Below are positions 9,520-18,549 of a stretch of 64,000 nucleotides of DNA, piece by piece. Position 1 is the stretch's first letter, and each line of letters opens with the position of its first letter. The notes beneath the pieces are model-generated. The model was not told where the DNA came from. It made no database searches and saw only the letters and a list, made by a program, of their open reading frames with translations. The stretch spans positions 372,001-436,000 of the forward strand of contig NZ_CP046907.1 of assembly GCF_014083985.1 (NCBI RefSeq). The letters run 5' to 3'. The position numbers and the translations under genes are program-made. The DNA is from Streptomyces sp. SCUT-3. Lineage in GTDB: Bacteria > Actinomycetota > Actinomycetes > Streptomycetales > Streptomycetaceae.

Positions 9520-10512
9520 TCAGCCCGGTCCCGGGGGCACCGTTCCGAACTCGCCCGGCGGGCGGGCGGTCGTGAAGGCGCGGGCCGCCCACCTCTGGAG
9601 GTGCGGGGCGCGGGCCAGCAGGTCGCGGTGGGCGCGGGCGGCGTGGTGGTGCAGGACCTCGACCACGGGCGCCCCGACGGCCTCCCGGCGCCAGACGAGC
9701 AGGTACCGCTGCCAGAGGGGGTCCCCGGCCAGCGGCTTGACCAGGACCCCTTCGGCGGGGCGCACGGTGGGCTGGACGGCGGTCACCCCGAGGCCCTTGG
9801 CGATCATCGACTGCAGCTGGTCGAGCACGTGGAACTCGTGCGTGCGGGCGGGCAGGAATCCCGCGGCCCGGCAGGCGTCGTAGAAGGCGCCGGGCCACCC
9901 CGCCCCGTCGTCGGAGGTGACGAACCAGGTCTCCTCGGACAGCTCCTCCAGCGGGACCTCGGCGCGGTGTGCCAGCGGGTGGCCGGCCCCCAGCGCCACG
10001 AAGACCGGGACGGTGCTGAGGGCGCGGTGCGCCAGGGCGGAGGAGTGCCGCACCGGAAGCCCGGGGTAGTCGACGCCCAGCGCGGCGTCGAGTTCACCGG
10101 CCTCCAGGAGCGCGAGGAGTTCGCCGGTGGCGTACACGCTGCAGACGGAGACCTCGAGGTCCGGGCAGGCCCGGCCGAGGGCGTCCAGCAGCGCAGGCAC
10201 CACCGGTGTGTTGGTGACGCCGAGCCGGAGCGGGCCGGCCGCCGCGGCCGGGCGGCCCGTGCTCCCCCGCCCGAGTGCGTCGGCACGGGCCAGGATGTCG
10301 CGGGCCTGGCTGACGACCTGCGCCCCGTAGGCGGTCAGCTCCATGCCCGTGCCGCTGCGCACGAACAGCCCGTCGCCGAGCAGCCGCTCGATCCGGCGCA
10401 GCTGCGTGCTCATCGCGGGCTGGGTGAACCCCAGTGCGGCCGCCGCCCGTCCGACGCTCCCGAAGTCGGCGATCGCGCACACCACTCGCAGGTGGCGCAG
10501 CTCCAGTTCCAT
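9520..10512 (-). CDS. LysR-family transcriptional regulator
   Basis: About 330 residues from the ATG at 10512; an upstream in-frame start at 10548 would add 12 residues. The N-terminal winged helix-turn-helix reads LRHLRVVCAIADFGSVGRAAAALG followed by TQPAMSTQLRRIE, the canonical LysR layout. The remainder is the periplasmic-binding-protein-like effector domain, ending in a Gly/Pro-rich tail. LysR proteins usually control a divergent neighbour; the nearest divergent gene is the ATP-binding protein at 10873, 360 bases away. The effector is unknown. Confidence 0.85.
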   Translation of the reverse strand: MELELRHLRVVCAIADFGSVGRAAAALGFTQPAMSTQLRRIERLLGDGLFVRSGTGMELTAYGAQVVSQARDILARADALGRGSTGRPAAAAGPLRLGVTNTPVVPALLDALGRACPDLEVSVCSVYATGELLALLEAGELDAALGVDYPGLPVRHSSALAHRALSTVPVFVALGAGHPLAHRAEVPLEELSEETWFVTSDDGAGWPGAFYDACRAAGFLPARTHEFHVLDQLQSMIAKGLGVTAVQPTVRPAEGVLVKPLAGDPLWQRYLLVWRREAVGAPVVEVLHHHAARAHRDLLARAPHLQRWAARAFTTARPPGEFGTVPPGPG

Positions 10513-10872
10513 CCCCACACCTCGCTGGGCGGCAGAAACGGCACTCATTATGCGCGCGGTCCGGCGGGCACGGCACTCGGCGGTACCGGCCGCCGGAGCC
10601 GGCCGCCGGAGCCGTACGTCCCGTCGGCCCGGCCGGTGCCGCCGCGTGTTATGCCCGGCCCGCTCGTTCTCCTATGCCCCGACCCGTTGTCCCGGAGGAG
10701 CCGGCCGTGGAAATCTCCACTTCGCGGCCCGTTCCGCCGAGGTGGAGCGGGTCCGCTCCCTGCGACCCCGGCATCCCCGTGGCGCGTCGCCCGCCGCAAG
10801 GGGTGATCGTGCGCCGCATTGGCCGTGGCGTCCGGTGAACGCCGAAACGCCTCGTCACCGAGGAGGGACACC
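10513..10872. other. 360-bp intergenic region between divergent LysR and ATP-binding protein genes
   Basis: No open frame here has coding character or a recognisable product. It should hold both divergent promoters. A strong ribosome site (gaggaggga at 10859-10867) precedes the plus-strand gene. I see no convincing repeat or terminator. Confidence 0.5.
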
Positions 10873-11388
10873 ATGCCTCACACCCGGGTCGGCTTCACCG
10901 TCGAAGCGACGGCGGCCGCGGTTCGCAGCGCCCGTCACCGTGTCTCCGCGGCGGTGAGGTCGTGGGGCGTGCCGTGCGACGGCGACATGTTCCCCCGTCT
11001 GGAACTGGTGGTTTCGGAACTGCTCACCAACGGCCTTCTGCACGCGGACGGTCCCATGACCGTCGAGGTGGCCCTGGAGCAGGGTCTCCTCGTCGTCGGA
11101 GTCCTCGACGGCAGCCCGGCGTTACCGCAGCCCCGTGAGGCGGAGGCCGGCGACGAGCGCGGGCGCGGCCTCGCCCTCGTCGATGCCCTCTGCCTGCTCC
11201 GGGGTGCTGAACCCACCGCGTCCGGAAAGCGCTGCTGGGCGGTTCTTCCCGTGGCGGCGGCACCCGGTCCGGCCGACGGCGGTTCGCCGGGCGGCGCCCA
11301 GGACGACGGCGTCCCGGTGGATTCCGCGCGCTGGTCGGTGACCCCCGCCGGGACGAGGCTGCTGTCGATCCTGTTCCCGGCACCGTGA
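10873..11388 (+). CDS. ATP-binding protein of the anti-sigma (RsbW/HATPase_c) family
   Basis: 171 residues. The N-box region ELVVSELLTNGLLHADGP (Glu and Asn that bind Mg-ATP) and the G-box ERGRGLALVDALC are the signatures of the single-domain Bergerat-fold kinases very numerous in Streptomyces, where they act as anti-sigma or regulatory serine kinases. The ATG at 10873 is preceded by a good ribosome site. A roughly 50-residue C-terminal tail follows the ATPase fold and has no recognisable motif. No anti-anti-sigma or sigma gene is adjacent, so its partner is unknown. Confidence 0.85.
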   Translation: MPHTRVGFTVEATAAAVRSARHRVSAAVRSWGVPCDGDMFPRLELVVSELLTNGLLHADGPMTVEVALEQGLLVVGVLDGSPALPQPREAEAGDERGRGLALVDALCLLRGAEPTASGKRCWAVLPVAAAPGPADGGSPGGAQDDGVPVDSARWSVTPAGTRLLSILFPAP

Positions 11389-11497
11389 CGCCGCGGTTCC
11401 CGGGGACGTGACGCGGACCGTGCGCACCGGTCCGCGCGAGACGGTCCGTACGGGGCGGCCCGTGCGAGAAGAGCGCAATGCGCAAGGAGGTACGTCC

Positions 11498-12970
11498 ATG
11501 ACCGATTCGACCCAGGAGGCGGCGGTGACCGCGGAGGCGGACGAGAACAGGCAGCGGAAGAACGGCCTGTACGGGCGGGTGAGTGCCGAGCTCGCCGAGA
11601 ACATGAAGCGGGGCTGGGCGGACACCGAGCGCCGCGGCCTCGAACCGGTCGCGCAGGCGGAGTACGCCGCGCGCCGCCGGGAGGCGCTGTCCGCCCGCTT
11701 CCCCGGGGAGCTGCTGGTGGTCCCGGCCGGCAACGCGAAGGTCCGCGCCAACGACACGAACTACCCCTTCCGGCCCTCCTCGGACTACGTCTACCTGACC
11801 GGTGACCAGTCCCAGGACGCCGTGCTCGTCCTGGAGCCCGCCGGGCACGACGGGCGCGACGGGCACCGGGCGACCCTCTACCTGCTCCCGCGGTCCGACC
11901 GCGAGAACGGCGAGTTCTGGCTCGACTACCACGGCGAGCTCTGGGACGGCCGCCGCAACAGCCTCGAGGAGAACGAGCAGCTCCTGGGCCTGCCCTGCCG
12001 CGACGTGCGCACGCTCGCCGACCGGCTCGCCGCGGCCGCCGGCCCGGTCCGCCTGCTGCGCGGCCACGACGCAGGCGTCGACGCCGCCCTCGCCGGGACG
12101 GCGACGGCCGGGCACGACGACGAGTTCCGCTCGTTCCTCTCCGGGATGCGCCTGGTCAAGGACGAGTTCGAGATCGCCGACCTGCGCTTCGCCTGCGAGG
12201 CCACCGTGCGCGGCTTCGAGGACGTCGTCCGCACCCTGGGCACCGACACGCCGACGCCCGAGCGCCTCGTGGAGGGCACGTTCTTCACCCGCGCACGGAT
12301 CGAGGGCAACGACGTCGGCTACGCGTCGATCTGCGCGGCGGGGCCCCACGCCACGACCCTGCACTGGGTCCGCAACGACGGCGAGGCCCGCCCCGGCGAC
12401 CTCCTGCTGCTCGACGCCGGCGTGGAGACCCGCAACCTCTACACCGCCGACGTCACCCGCACCCTGCCCGTCGACGGCCGCTTCACCCCGGTCCAGCGCA
12501 GGGTCTACGAGGCGGTGCACGCGGCGCAGGAGGCCGGCATCGCCGCGGTCAAGCCGGGCGCCGCGTACCGGGACTTCCACGACGCCGCCCAGCGGGTCCT
12601 GGCCGAGCACCTGGCCGCCTGGGGCCTGTTCGGGGACCGTTCGGCGGACGAGGCCTGGGAGCTCGGGCTGCAGCGCCGCTGGAGCCTGGCCGGCACCGGC
12701 CACATGCTCGGCCTGGACGTCCACGACTGCGCGAAGGCCCGGACCGGGATGTACGTGGACGGAACGCTGGAGGCGGGCATGGTGCTCACCGTCGAGCCGG
12801 GCCTCTACTTCCAGTCCGACGACCTGACCGTCCCGGAGGAGTACCGCGGGATCGGCGTGCGGATCGAGGACGACCTCCTGGTCACCGAGGAGGGCAACGA
12901 GAACCTCTCGGCCGGCCTGCCGCGGACCGCGGACGAGGTGGAGGCCTGGATGACCCGGCTGCGCGGCTGA
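11498..12970 (+). CDS. Xaa-Pro aminopeptidase (M24B), first paralog
   Basis: About 490 residues from the ATG at 11498, seven bases after an aaggagg ribosome site. An N-terminal aminopeptidase-P domain (SDYVYLTGDQ, roughly residues 85-100) precedes the pita-bread catalytic domain. All five dinuclear-metal ligands are visible: Asp in LLLLDAGVE, Asp in YTADVTRTLP, His in GTGHMLGLDVHDC, Glu in VLTVEPGLYF and Glu in GVRIEDDLLV. It should remove N-terminal residues from peptides with proline at position two, the step needed for collagen-derived X-Pro/X-Hyp peptides. It is followed by a hairpin and a second paralog. Confidence 0.9.
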   Translation: MTDSTQEAAVTAEADENRQRKNGLYGRVSAELAENMKRGWADTERRGLEPVAQAEYAARRREALSARFPGELLVVPAGNAKVRANDTNYPFRPSSDYVYLTGDQSQDAVLVLEPAGHDGRDGHRATLYLLPRSDRENGEFWLDYHGELWDGRRNSLEENEQLLGLPCRDVRTLADRLAAAAGPVRLLRGHDAGVDAALAGTATAGHDDEFRSFLSGMRLVKDEFEIADLRFACEATVRGFEDVVRTLGTDTPTPERLVEGTFFTRARIEGNDVGYASICAAGPHATTLHWVRNDGEARPGDLLLLDAGVETRNLYTADVTRTLPVDGRFTPVQRRVYEAVHAAQEAGIAAVKPGAAYRDFHDAAQRVLAEHLAAWGLFGDRSADEAWELGLQRRWSLAGTGHMLGLDVHDCAKARTGMYVDGTLEAGMVLTVEPGLYFQSDDLTVPEEYRGIGVRIEDDLLVTEEGNENLSAGLPRTADEVEAWMTRLRG

Positions 12971-12980
12971 CGTCTTCTCG

Positions 12981-13008
12981 CCGGTCCCGCCCCGCGGGAC
13001 GGGACCGG
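12981..13008 (+). terminator. Hairpin between the two aminopeptidase genes
   Basis: ccggtccc at 12981-12988 pairs with gggaccgg at 13001-13008 around a GC-rich loop, eleven bases after the first aminopeptidase stop codon. There is no U tract, as usual in Streptomyces. It may terminate or attenuate transcription between the paralogs. Confidence 0.5.
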
Positions 13009-13102
13009 CCAGGGGCCGGCCGCACCACGAGGTGCGGCCGACTGCGGTGCACCGCGGTCCGCGCCGGGGCGCGGCCGACCACGACACTCAGGGAGTCATG
13101 CG

Positions 13103-14548
13103 ATGGAAGAACAGGGCGGCCCGCGCGGTGCGGGCGAGGACGACCGCGACGCACCGGCCGCGGAGGCCGGCCCCTTCCGGGGCGGGTGGGCGGACACGGG
13201 CCCGAGGCTGCCGCCCGTGCCGGGGGCGGCGTGGGCGGCCGGGCGGCGCTCGGCGTTGTCCGAACGGTTCCCCGGCGAGCGGATCGTCGTCCCGTCCGGC
13301 GGGCTGAAGGTCAGGAGCAACGACTTCGACTACGCGTTCCGGCCGCACTCCGCGTTCGTCCATCTCACCGCCGAGCAGGGGACGCAGGCCGTCCCCGACT
13401 CCGTCCTCGTCCTCGAACCCACCGGGACCGGGCACGCGGCGACCCTGTTCACCCGGCCGCGGTCGCCGCGCGACGGCGGCCCGAACGGTGCGGAGTTCCA
13501 CAGCGACCGGCAGCACGGCGAGTTCTGGACCGGCCGGCGCCGCACGCTCGCCGAGACCGCGGACGCCCTGGGCGTCGAGGCCGCCGCGCGCGACGACCTG
13601 GAAAGGGCCCTCGGCGGGAACGTCCCGACCCGGGTCCTGCGGGGCGAGGACGCGCACGTCGACGCGCTGGTGCCGCCCTCGCCCCGGGCCGACGCCGAAC
13701 TGCTCTCCTTCCTGTCGGAGTTGCGGCTGGTCAAGGACGAGTGGGAGATCGACCAGCTGCGCGCGGCCGTGGACTGCACGGTCGCCGGGTTCCACGACGT
13801 CGTCGGCGAACTGCCCCGTGCCACGCGCCTCGCGCGGGGAGAGCGGTGGATCGAGGGCACCTTCAACCGGCGTGCCCGGCTGGGCGGTTACGGCCTGGGC
13901 TTCGAGACCATCGCGGCGGCCGGGGCGCACGCCTGCGTCCTGCACTGGACGCGCAACGACGGCCCGGTCCGGGAGGGAGACCTGCTCCTGCTGGACGCGG
14001 GCGTCGAGGCCGACTCCTTCTACACCGGGGACGTCACCCGGACACTGCCGGTCGGCGGACGCTTCGGCGACGTCCAACGGCGCGTCTACGACCTGGTGTT
14101 CGCCGCCCAGTCGGCGGGGATCGCCGCGCTGCGCCCCGGCGCCCGGTACGGCGGCTTCCACGACGCCGCGATGCGCGTAATCGCCGAGGGCCTCGACGCC
14201 TGGGGCCTGCGGCCGCACGGCAGCACGGCCTCGACCCCCGTGTCCGAGCTGTACCGCCGGTACACCGTGTGCGGAACGGGCCACATGCTCGGTCTGGACT
14301 GCCACGACTGCGCCGGTGCCCGCCGCGAGACCTACCTGGACGGTGTGCTCGAGGCCGGACACGTCCTCACCGTCGAGCCCGGCCTGTACTTCCAGCCCGA
14401 CGACCTGACGGTGCCCGAGGAACTGCGCGGCATCGGGGTGCGGATCGAGGACGACTTCGTCGTCACGGCCGACGGGGCCGTGTGCCTGTCGTCGGGCCTG
14501 CCGCGCAGCGCTGACGACGTGGAGGCGTGGATGGCGTCCCTGCGCTGA
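13103..14548 (+). CDS. Xaa-Pro aminopeptidase (M24B), second paralog
   Basis: 481 residues from an ATG at 13103 (gggag upstream). It is clearly homologous to the preceding gene along its length. The metal ligands are all kept: LLLLDAGVE, YTGDVTRTLP, GTGHMLGLDCHDC, VLTVEPGLYF, GVRIEDDFVV. It differs in a shorter, unrelated N-terminus and in an insertion near residue 105-130 (LFTRPRSPRDGGPNG). Two adjacent but diverged copies suggest different peptide-length or residue preferences for proline- and hydroxyproline-rich peptides. It sits just upstream of the GntR gene and peptide importer. Confidence 0.9.
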   Translation: MEEQGGPRGAGEDDRDAPAAEAGPFRGGWADTGPRLPPVPGAAWAAGRRSALSERFPGERIVVPSGGLKVRSNDFDYAFRPHSAFVHLTAEQGTQAVPDSVLVLEPTGTGHAATLFTRPRSPRDGGPNGAEFHSDRQHGEFWTGRRRTLAETADALGVEAAARDDLERALGGNVPTRVLRGEDAHVDALVPPSPRADAELLSFLSELRLVKDEWEIDQLRAAVDCTVAGFHDVVGELPRATRLARGERWIEGTFNRRARLGGYGLGFETIAAAGAHACVLHWTRNDGPVREGDLLLLDAGVEADSFYTGDVTRTLPVGGRFGDVQRRVYDLVFAAQSAGIAALRPGARYGGFHDAAMRVIAEGLDAWGLRPHGSTASTPVSELYRRYTVCGTGHMLGLDCHDCAGARRETYLDGVLEAGHVLTVEPGLYFQPDDLTVPEELRGIGVRIEDDFVVTADGAVCLSSGLPRSADDVEAWMASLR

Positions 14549-14655
14549 ACCCGTCCGGTGCGCGGGCACAGCCCGCGGAACACGCCCGGTCCGTACCCGG
14601 TCCGTACCGAGCGCCCTCCCGGAGGCACTGGGGCGCCGCCGGACCTTTAAGCAAC

Positions 14656-14673
14656 GTGACATTGTATAGTGGG
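14656..14673. promoter_or_regulatory. Candidate operator upstream of the GntR gene
   Basis: The word GTGACATTGTATAGTGGG lies 34 bases before the GntR start codon. It shares GTGACATT with the sites near 26,994 and 31,966 and TTGTAT with the 26,985 site. Position and AT-richness within very GC-rich DNA fit a promoter/operator, possibly autoregulatory. This is inference from shared words only. Confidence 0.45.
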
Positions 14674-14706
14674 AGGACTTTGGGCTGGCCACACGGAGGA
14701 GCGACG

Positions 14707-15413
14707 ATGCCTCATCTCGAACCGCGGGCGATCTCCGTCCAGGCCAATCTGCGCGACCAGGTCGCCAACGCGCTCCGGGCGGCTCTCATAGCGGGCGAGC
14801 TCCGCCCGGGTGTCATCTACTCCGCGCCCACCCTGGCGGCGGAACTCGGCGTCTCCGCCACCCCGGTGCGCGAGGCCATGCTGGACCTGGCCAGGGAGGG
14901 CCTGGTCGAAGCGGTGCGCAACAAGGGGTTCCGCGTCACGGAGATGACCGACCAGGACCTCGACGAGTTCACCGGGATCCGCACCCTGATCGAGGTCCCC
15001 ACCGTGGGCCGCGTCGCCGCGTCGGCCGGCGTCGAGCAGCTGGAGAGGCTGCGTCCGCTGGCGCAGCGGATTGTCACGGCGGCCCGGGGCACGACGTCCT
15101 CGAGTACCTCGAAGCCGATCACCGGTTCCACCTGGAACTGCTCGCCCTGGCCGGCAACCACCACCTCGTGGAGGTGGTGGCCGACCTGCGCAAGCGGTCG
15201 CGCCTGTTCGGACTGGGCAGCCTGAACGAGACGGGGCGCCTGGTCGCCTCCGCCCAGGAGCACGTCGAGCTCCTCGACCTGATGGTGGCCGGCCGGGTCC
15301 AGGAGGCGGAGGACTGCATGCACCGCCACCTCACGCACGTCCGCACCCTGTGGGCGGACGGCCGGACGGACGCCGAGGACCGCGGACCGGCACTCCGGTC
15401 CGGCGTCCGGTAG
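14707..15413 (+). CDS. GntR/FadR-type regulator with an internal frameshift
   Basis: The N-terminal winged helix is clear: LRDQVANALRAALIAGELRPG, then PTLAAELGVSATPVREAMLDL and a wing ending GFRVTEM. The effector domain begins as an FCD all-alpha domain, but the frame changes at about 15,083-15,087. After it, the neighbouring frame continues DVLEYLEADHRFHLELLALAG and ends RSGVR at 15413. Restoring one base gives a protein of about 235 residues of usual FadR-subfamily length. The FCD ligand-binding His/Asp pattern (DHRFH) is present in the second part. It lies between the aminopeptidases and the transporter operon and is the best candidate for the local regulator. The break is probably a sequencing error. 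Confidence 0.75.
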
Positions 15414-15532
15414 GTCTCCCCGGCGTCCGACAGGTCACCCGCCCGCTCCGGGAGGACGGCGCCGCGCGCGGCGGTCCGGGCGGCCGCACCGGCGCGCGTA
15501 CGGCCGCCGCACACCGTGCCGTCGCTCCCCCG

Positions 15533-15594
15533 GCCGCCGCGCACCAAGCCGTCGTGCACCAAGCCGCCGCGCGCCGGGCCGCCGCGCGCCGGGC
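15533..15594. repeat. 15-bp tandem repeat in the GntR/transporter intergenic region
   Basis: Four imperfect copies of a 15-base unit (gccgccgcgcaccaa-like) lie in the 434-base gap 15,414-15,847. Apart from this repeat and the AT-rich promoter region at its right end, the gap holds no supportable gene. Confidence 0.65.
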
Positions 15595-15770
15595 CGCTGA
15601 AGGCGTTGCGGCGACGCCTCCCCGGGCGGTTCGGCGGGCTCGACCCCTGTCGCGTTCTCCCCGTTCACCGGCGCGCGTTCCCCCTGCTCACCGGCGCGTC
15701 CTCCGCGATCGGGGGTCGCGCCGAACTCGGGTCGGACACAGCTCGGTAACGAGATGCCGCAACCCTTGGC

Positions 15771-15800
15771 TATAAAATTTCACATTACTATGTTACCGGT
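15771..15800 (+). promoter_or_regulatory. AT-rich promoter/operator upstream of the peptide transporter
   Basis: A strikingly AT-rich segment (tataaaattt followed by cacattactatgttacc, ending at 15797) interrupts very GC-rich DNA about 50 bases before the binding-protein start. On the opposite strand it reads GTAACATAGTAATGTGA, resembling the GTGACAT word shared by other intergenic regions of this locus. It probably holds the promoter and an operator of the transporter operon. Confidence 0.5.
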
Positions 15801-15847
15801 CACACCTCACGGGACGGATCATCCGCCCCGCCTAGCAAGGAGTGACC

Positions 15848-17593
15848 ATGGCCCGTCAGAGCCGTGCCCTGTCCGCCTCGTTGAGTGCCTCGCTCGCACT
15901 CGCCCTGCTGAGCGCCTGTGCGGGCCAGGCGGCCGAAGGCGGTTCCGAGGAGCGCGCGAGGCCCGGTGTCGCCACCGGGACGATCATCGGCGGCACCCCG
16001 AAGAAGGGCGGCACGCTCACCGTGCTGTCCAACCAGGACTTCGGCCACCTGGACCCGGCACGCAACTGGGTGATGCCGACCATGGACTTCGGCACCCGCC
16101 TGCTCTACCGCACGCTGACCACGTTCAAGGCCGCCCCGGGCAAGCGCGGCAGCGAGCTCGCCCCCGACCTCGCCACCGACCTCGGCAGGCCCTCCGACGG
16201 CGGCCGGACGTGGACGTTCACGCTCAAGCCCGGTCTGAAGTACGAGGACGGGACCCCGATCAGGGCCCGGGACATCAAGTACAACGTCGAGCGCTCCTTC
16301 GCCCCGGACCTGGTCGGAGGCCCCGACTACGCCCAGCGGTACCTGGACGGCGCCGAGGGCTACACCGGGCCGTTGGAGGGCGAGCACCTGAAGTCGATCC
16401 GGACCCCCGACGACCGCACCATCGTCTTCTCCCTGCGCAGGCCGGTCGCCGAGTTCTCCTACACGGTCACGCTGCCCACCTTCTCCCCCGTGCCCAAGTC
16501 CCGGGAGAAGGGCGTCCAGTACGACCTGCGCCCGTTCTCCTCGGGGCCGTACCGGATCGAGAGCTACGCCCGGGGCAAGAAGCTGGTGCTGGTGCGCAAC
16601 CCGCACTGGGACCCGGCCACGGACACGGTGCGCAAGGCCTACCCCGACCGGATCGTCGTGCAGCAGGGCCTGAAGGGCGGCCAGATCGACGACCGCGTCA
16701 TCGCCAGTGCGGGCGCCGACGCCTCCGCCGTCGAGTGGTCCGACATGCAGCCGGCCAGCATCGCCAAGGTGCTGCCGCGGCCGGAGGTCAGGAAGAGGCT
16801 GTCCGCCGAGCAGACCGGCTGCACCGACATGCTCGCCCTGAACACCTCCCGTCCGCCGTTCGACAACCTGAAGCTGCGCCAGGCCATGCAGTACGCCGTC
16901 GACAAGTCGGCCCAGGTGACCGCCGCCGGCGGTCCCGCCCTCAACGACGTCGCCACCGGCTACCTCCCGCCGGCCCTCACCGGCGGGCGTGCCGTCGACT
17001 CCCCCTACGGGACGTCGCCCACCGGTGACGTGAAGAAAGCCGGGAAGCTCCTCGCCGAGGGCGGAAAGCCCGACGGCTTCTCCACCACGATCACGGTGTC
17101 GACGGGCGACAAGACCCGGGCCGAGGCGCTCCAGCAGAGCCTGTCCCGGGTCGGCGTCCGCCTGCGGATCCAGAGCGTCGACCCGTCGGTCTACTACGAC
17201 ACCATCGGCGACACGAAGAACGCGCCGGACATGGCCATCAGCGGCTGGTGCCCCGACTACCCCTCGGGTTCGACCTTCCTGCCCTTCGTGTTCGACGGCC
17301 GGACCATCAAGGAGAAGGGCAACCAGGGCAACGTCTCCCAGTTCCGCGACGAGGCGGTGCAGAAGCGCATGGACGAGATCGCCGCGATGTCCGACGCCGA
17401 GAGCGCCGACAAGGCCTGGATCGACCTCGACTCCGTCGTCCTGCGCAAGTCGCCGGCCGTCCCGCTGCTGTGGAAGCGCAAGCCCCTGCTGGTCGGCGAC
17501 AACGTCGCCGGGGCGTTCGGCCACCCCGCCTGGACCGGTCAGTTCGACTTCGCGGTGATCGGTCTGAAGGACCCGTCCAGGAGCAAGGGCTGA
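15848..17593 (+). CDS. Oligopeptide ABC transporter substrate-binding lipoprotein
   Basis: A 581-residue family-5 solute-binding protein. The lipobox LLSAC near residue 22 marks signal peptidase II cleavage and lipid attachment outside the membrane. The mature part has typical SBP_bac_5 features: GGTLTVL at the start, DLGRPSDGGRTWTFTLKPGLKYEDGTPI-type ligand-lobe text, and a long second lobe. The ATG at 15848 is preferred because aagga lies seven bases upstream; the in-frame GTG at 15842 is too close. It is the first of five transporter genes and presumably captures peptides released by the nearby collagenase; the ligand is inferred from context. Confidence 0.92.
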   Translation: MARQSRALSASLSASLALALLSACAGQAAEGGSEERARPGVATGTIIGGTPKKGGTLTVLSNQDFGHLDPARNWVMPTMDFGTRLLYRTLTTFKAAPGKRGSELAPDLATDLGRPSDGGRTWTFTLKPGLKYEDGTPIRARDIKYNVERSFAPDLVGGPDYAQRYLDGAEGYTGPLEGEHLKSIRTPDDRTIVFSLRRPVAEFSYTVTLPTFSPVPKSREKGVQYDLRPFSSGPYRIESYARGKKLVLVRNPHWDPATDTVRKAYPDRIVVQQGLKGGQIDDRVIASAGADASAVEWSDMQPASIAKVLPRPEVRKRLSAEQTGCTDMLALNTSRPPFDNLKLRQAMQYAVDKSAQVTAAGGPALNDVATGYLPPALTGGRAVDSPYGTSPTGDVKKAGKLLAEGGKPDGFSTTITVSTGDKTRAEALQQSLSRVGVRLRIQSVDPSVYYDTIGDTKNAPDMAISGWCPDYPSGSTFLPFVFDGRTIKEKGNQGNVSQFRDEAVQKRMDEIAAMSDAESADKAWIDLDSVVLRKSPAVPLLWKRKPLLVGDNVAGAFGHPAWTGQFDFAVIGLKDPSRSKG

Positions 17594-17604
17594 GGACGAG
17601 GACC

Positions 17605-18549
17605 GTGACGATCACACCGAACACCACCGCGCGGACCGGGCCGTCGGCCCTGCCCGAGCACCCGTTGCGGGCCGCGTTGCGCAAGCTGTGGGGCGACCGG
17701 GGCAGCAGGGCCGCCCTGATCGCCGTCGCACTGCTGGTCCTGGTCGCCCTGACCGCGCCGCTGCTCAGCCGGCTGGGCGGCTGGTCGCCCACCGCCTTCG
17801 ACAGCAGCGCCATCGACCCCTACCTCGGCGGCATGCCCCGCGGACCGCTCGGCGGCGTCAGCGCCGAGCACTGGCTGGGGGTGGAGCCCGCCACCGGCCG
17901 CGACCTGTTCGCGCGGGTCGTCCACGGGGCCCGGGTCTCGCTGCTGATCGCGTTCGCCGCGACCGCGATCGTCGTCGTGGCGGGAACCGCCGCGGGCATC
18001 GCGGCCGGCTACTTCGGGGGCCGCGTCGACACCGTGCTGAGCCGGCTCATGGACCTGACCATGTCCTTCCCCTCGCTGATCTTCATGATCGCCGTGATGT
18101 CCGTGGCCCAGGACGTCAACCGGGTCGTGCTGATGACCGCCGTGATCGGCGTCTTCGGCTGGCCCGGCATCGCCCGCGTGGTGCGGGGCGAGACCCTCTC
18201 CCTGCGGCACCGCGAGTACGTCGAGGCGGCCCGCGTGGCCGGCTCGGGGTCGTGGCGCATCCTGACCCGGGAGATCCTCCCCAACATCTCCGGGCCCGTC
18301 ATCGCCTACACCACGCTGCTGATCCCCGGAATGATCAGCACGGAGGCCGCACTGAGCTTCCTCGGGGTGGGCGTGCGCCCGCCGACCTCCTCCTGGGGCC
18401 AGATGATCGCCGAGGCCGTCACCTACTACGAGACGGACCCCATGTACTTCCTCGTCCCGAGCACCTTCCTCTTCGTCGCGGTGCTGGCCTTCACGGTGCT
18501 GGGCGACGCCCTGCGCGACATCCTCGACCCCCGGGGAGGCCGCTCGTGA
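17605..18549 (+). CDS. Oligopeptide ABC transporter permease (DppC-type)
   Basis: 314 residues from a GTG start. A cytosolic N-terminus and one membrane helix ([18 protein letters not shown]) precede an extracellular loop with [21 protein letters not shown], then five further helices. The EAA coupling motif reads [24 protein letters not shown], which docks on the ATPases. DppC-type proteins are shorter in the first loop than DppB-type, matching the next gene. It overlaps the next gene by four bases, so the two are translationally coupled. Confidence 0.92.
   Translation: MTITPNTTARTGPSALPEHPLRAALRKLWGDRGSRAALIAVALLVLVALTAPLLSRLGGWSPTAFDSSAIDPYLGGMPRGPLGGVSAEHWLGVEPATGRDLFARVVHGARVSLLIAFAATAIVVVAGTAAGIAAGYFGGRVDTVLSRLMDLTMSFPSLIFMIAVMSVAQDVNRVVLMTAVIGVFGWPGIARVVRGETLSLRHREYVEAARVAGSGSWRILTREILPNISGPVIAYTTLLIPGMISTEAALSFLGVGVRPPTSSWGQMIAEAVTYYETDPMYFLVPSTFLFVAVLAFTVLGDALRDILDPRGGRS

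Noticed and set aside
8999..9898. A 299-residue protein starting at 9898
   Set aside because: The extra N-terminal 146 codons are Arg/Pro-rich antisense to the LysR gene. The flavodoxin-like fold begins at the GTG at 9460.
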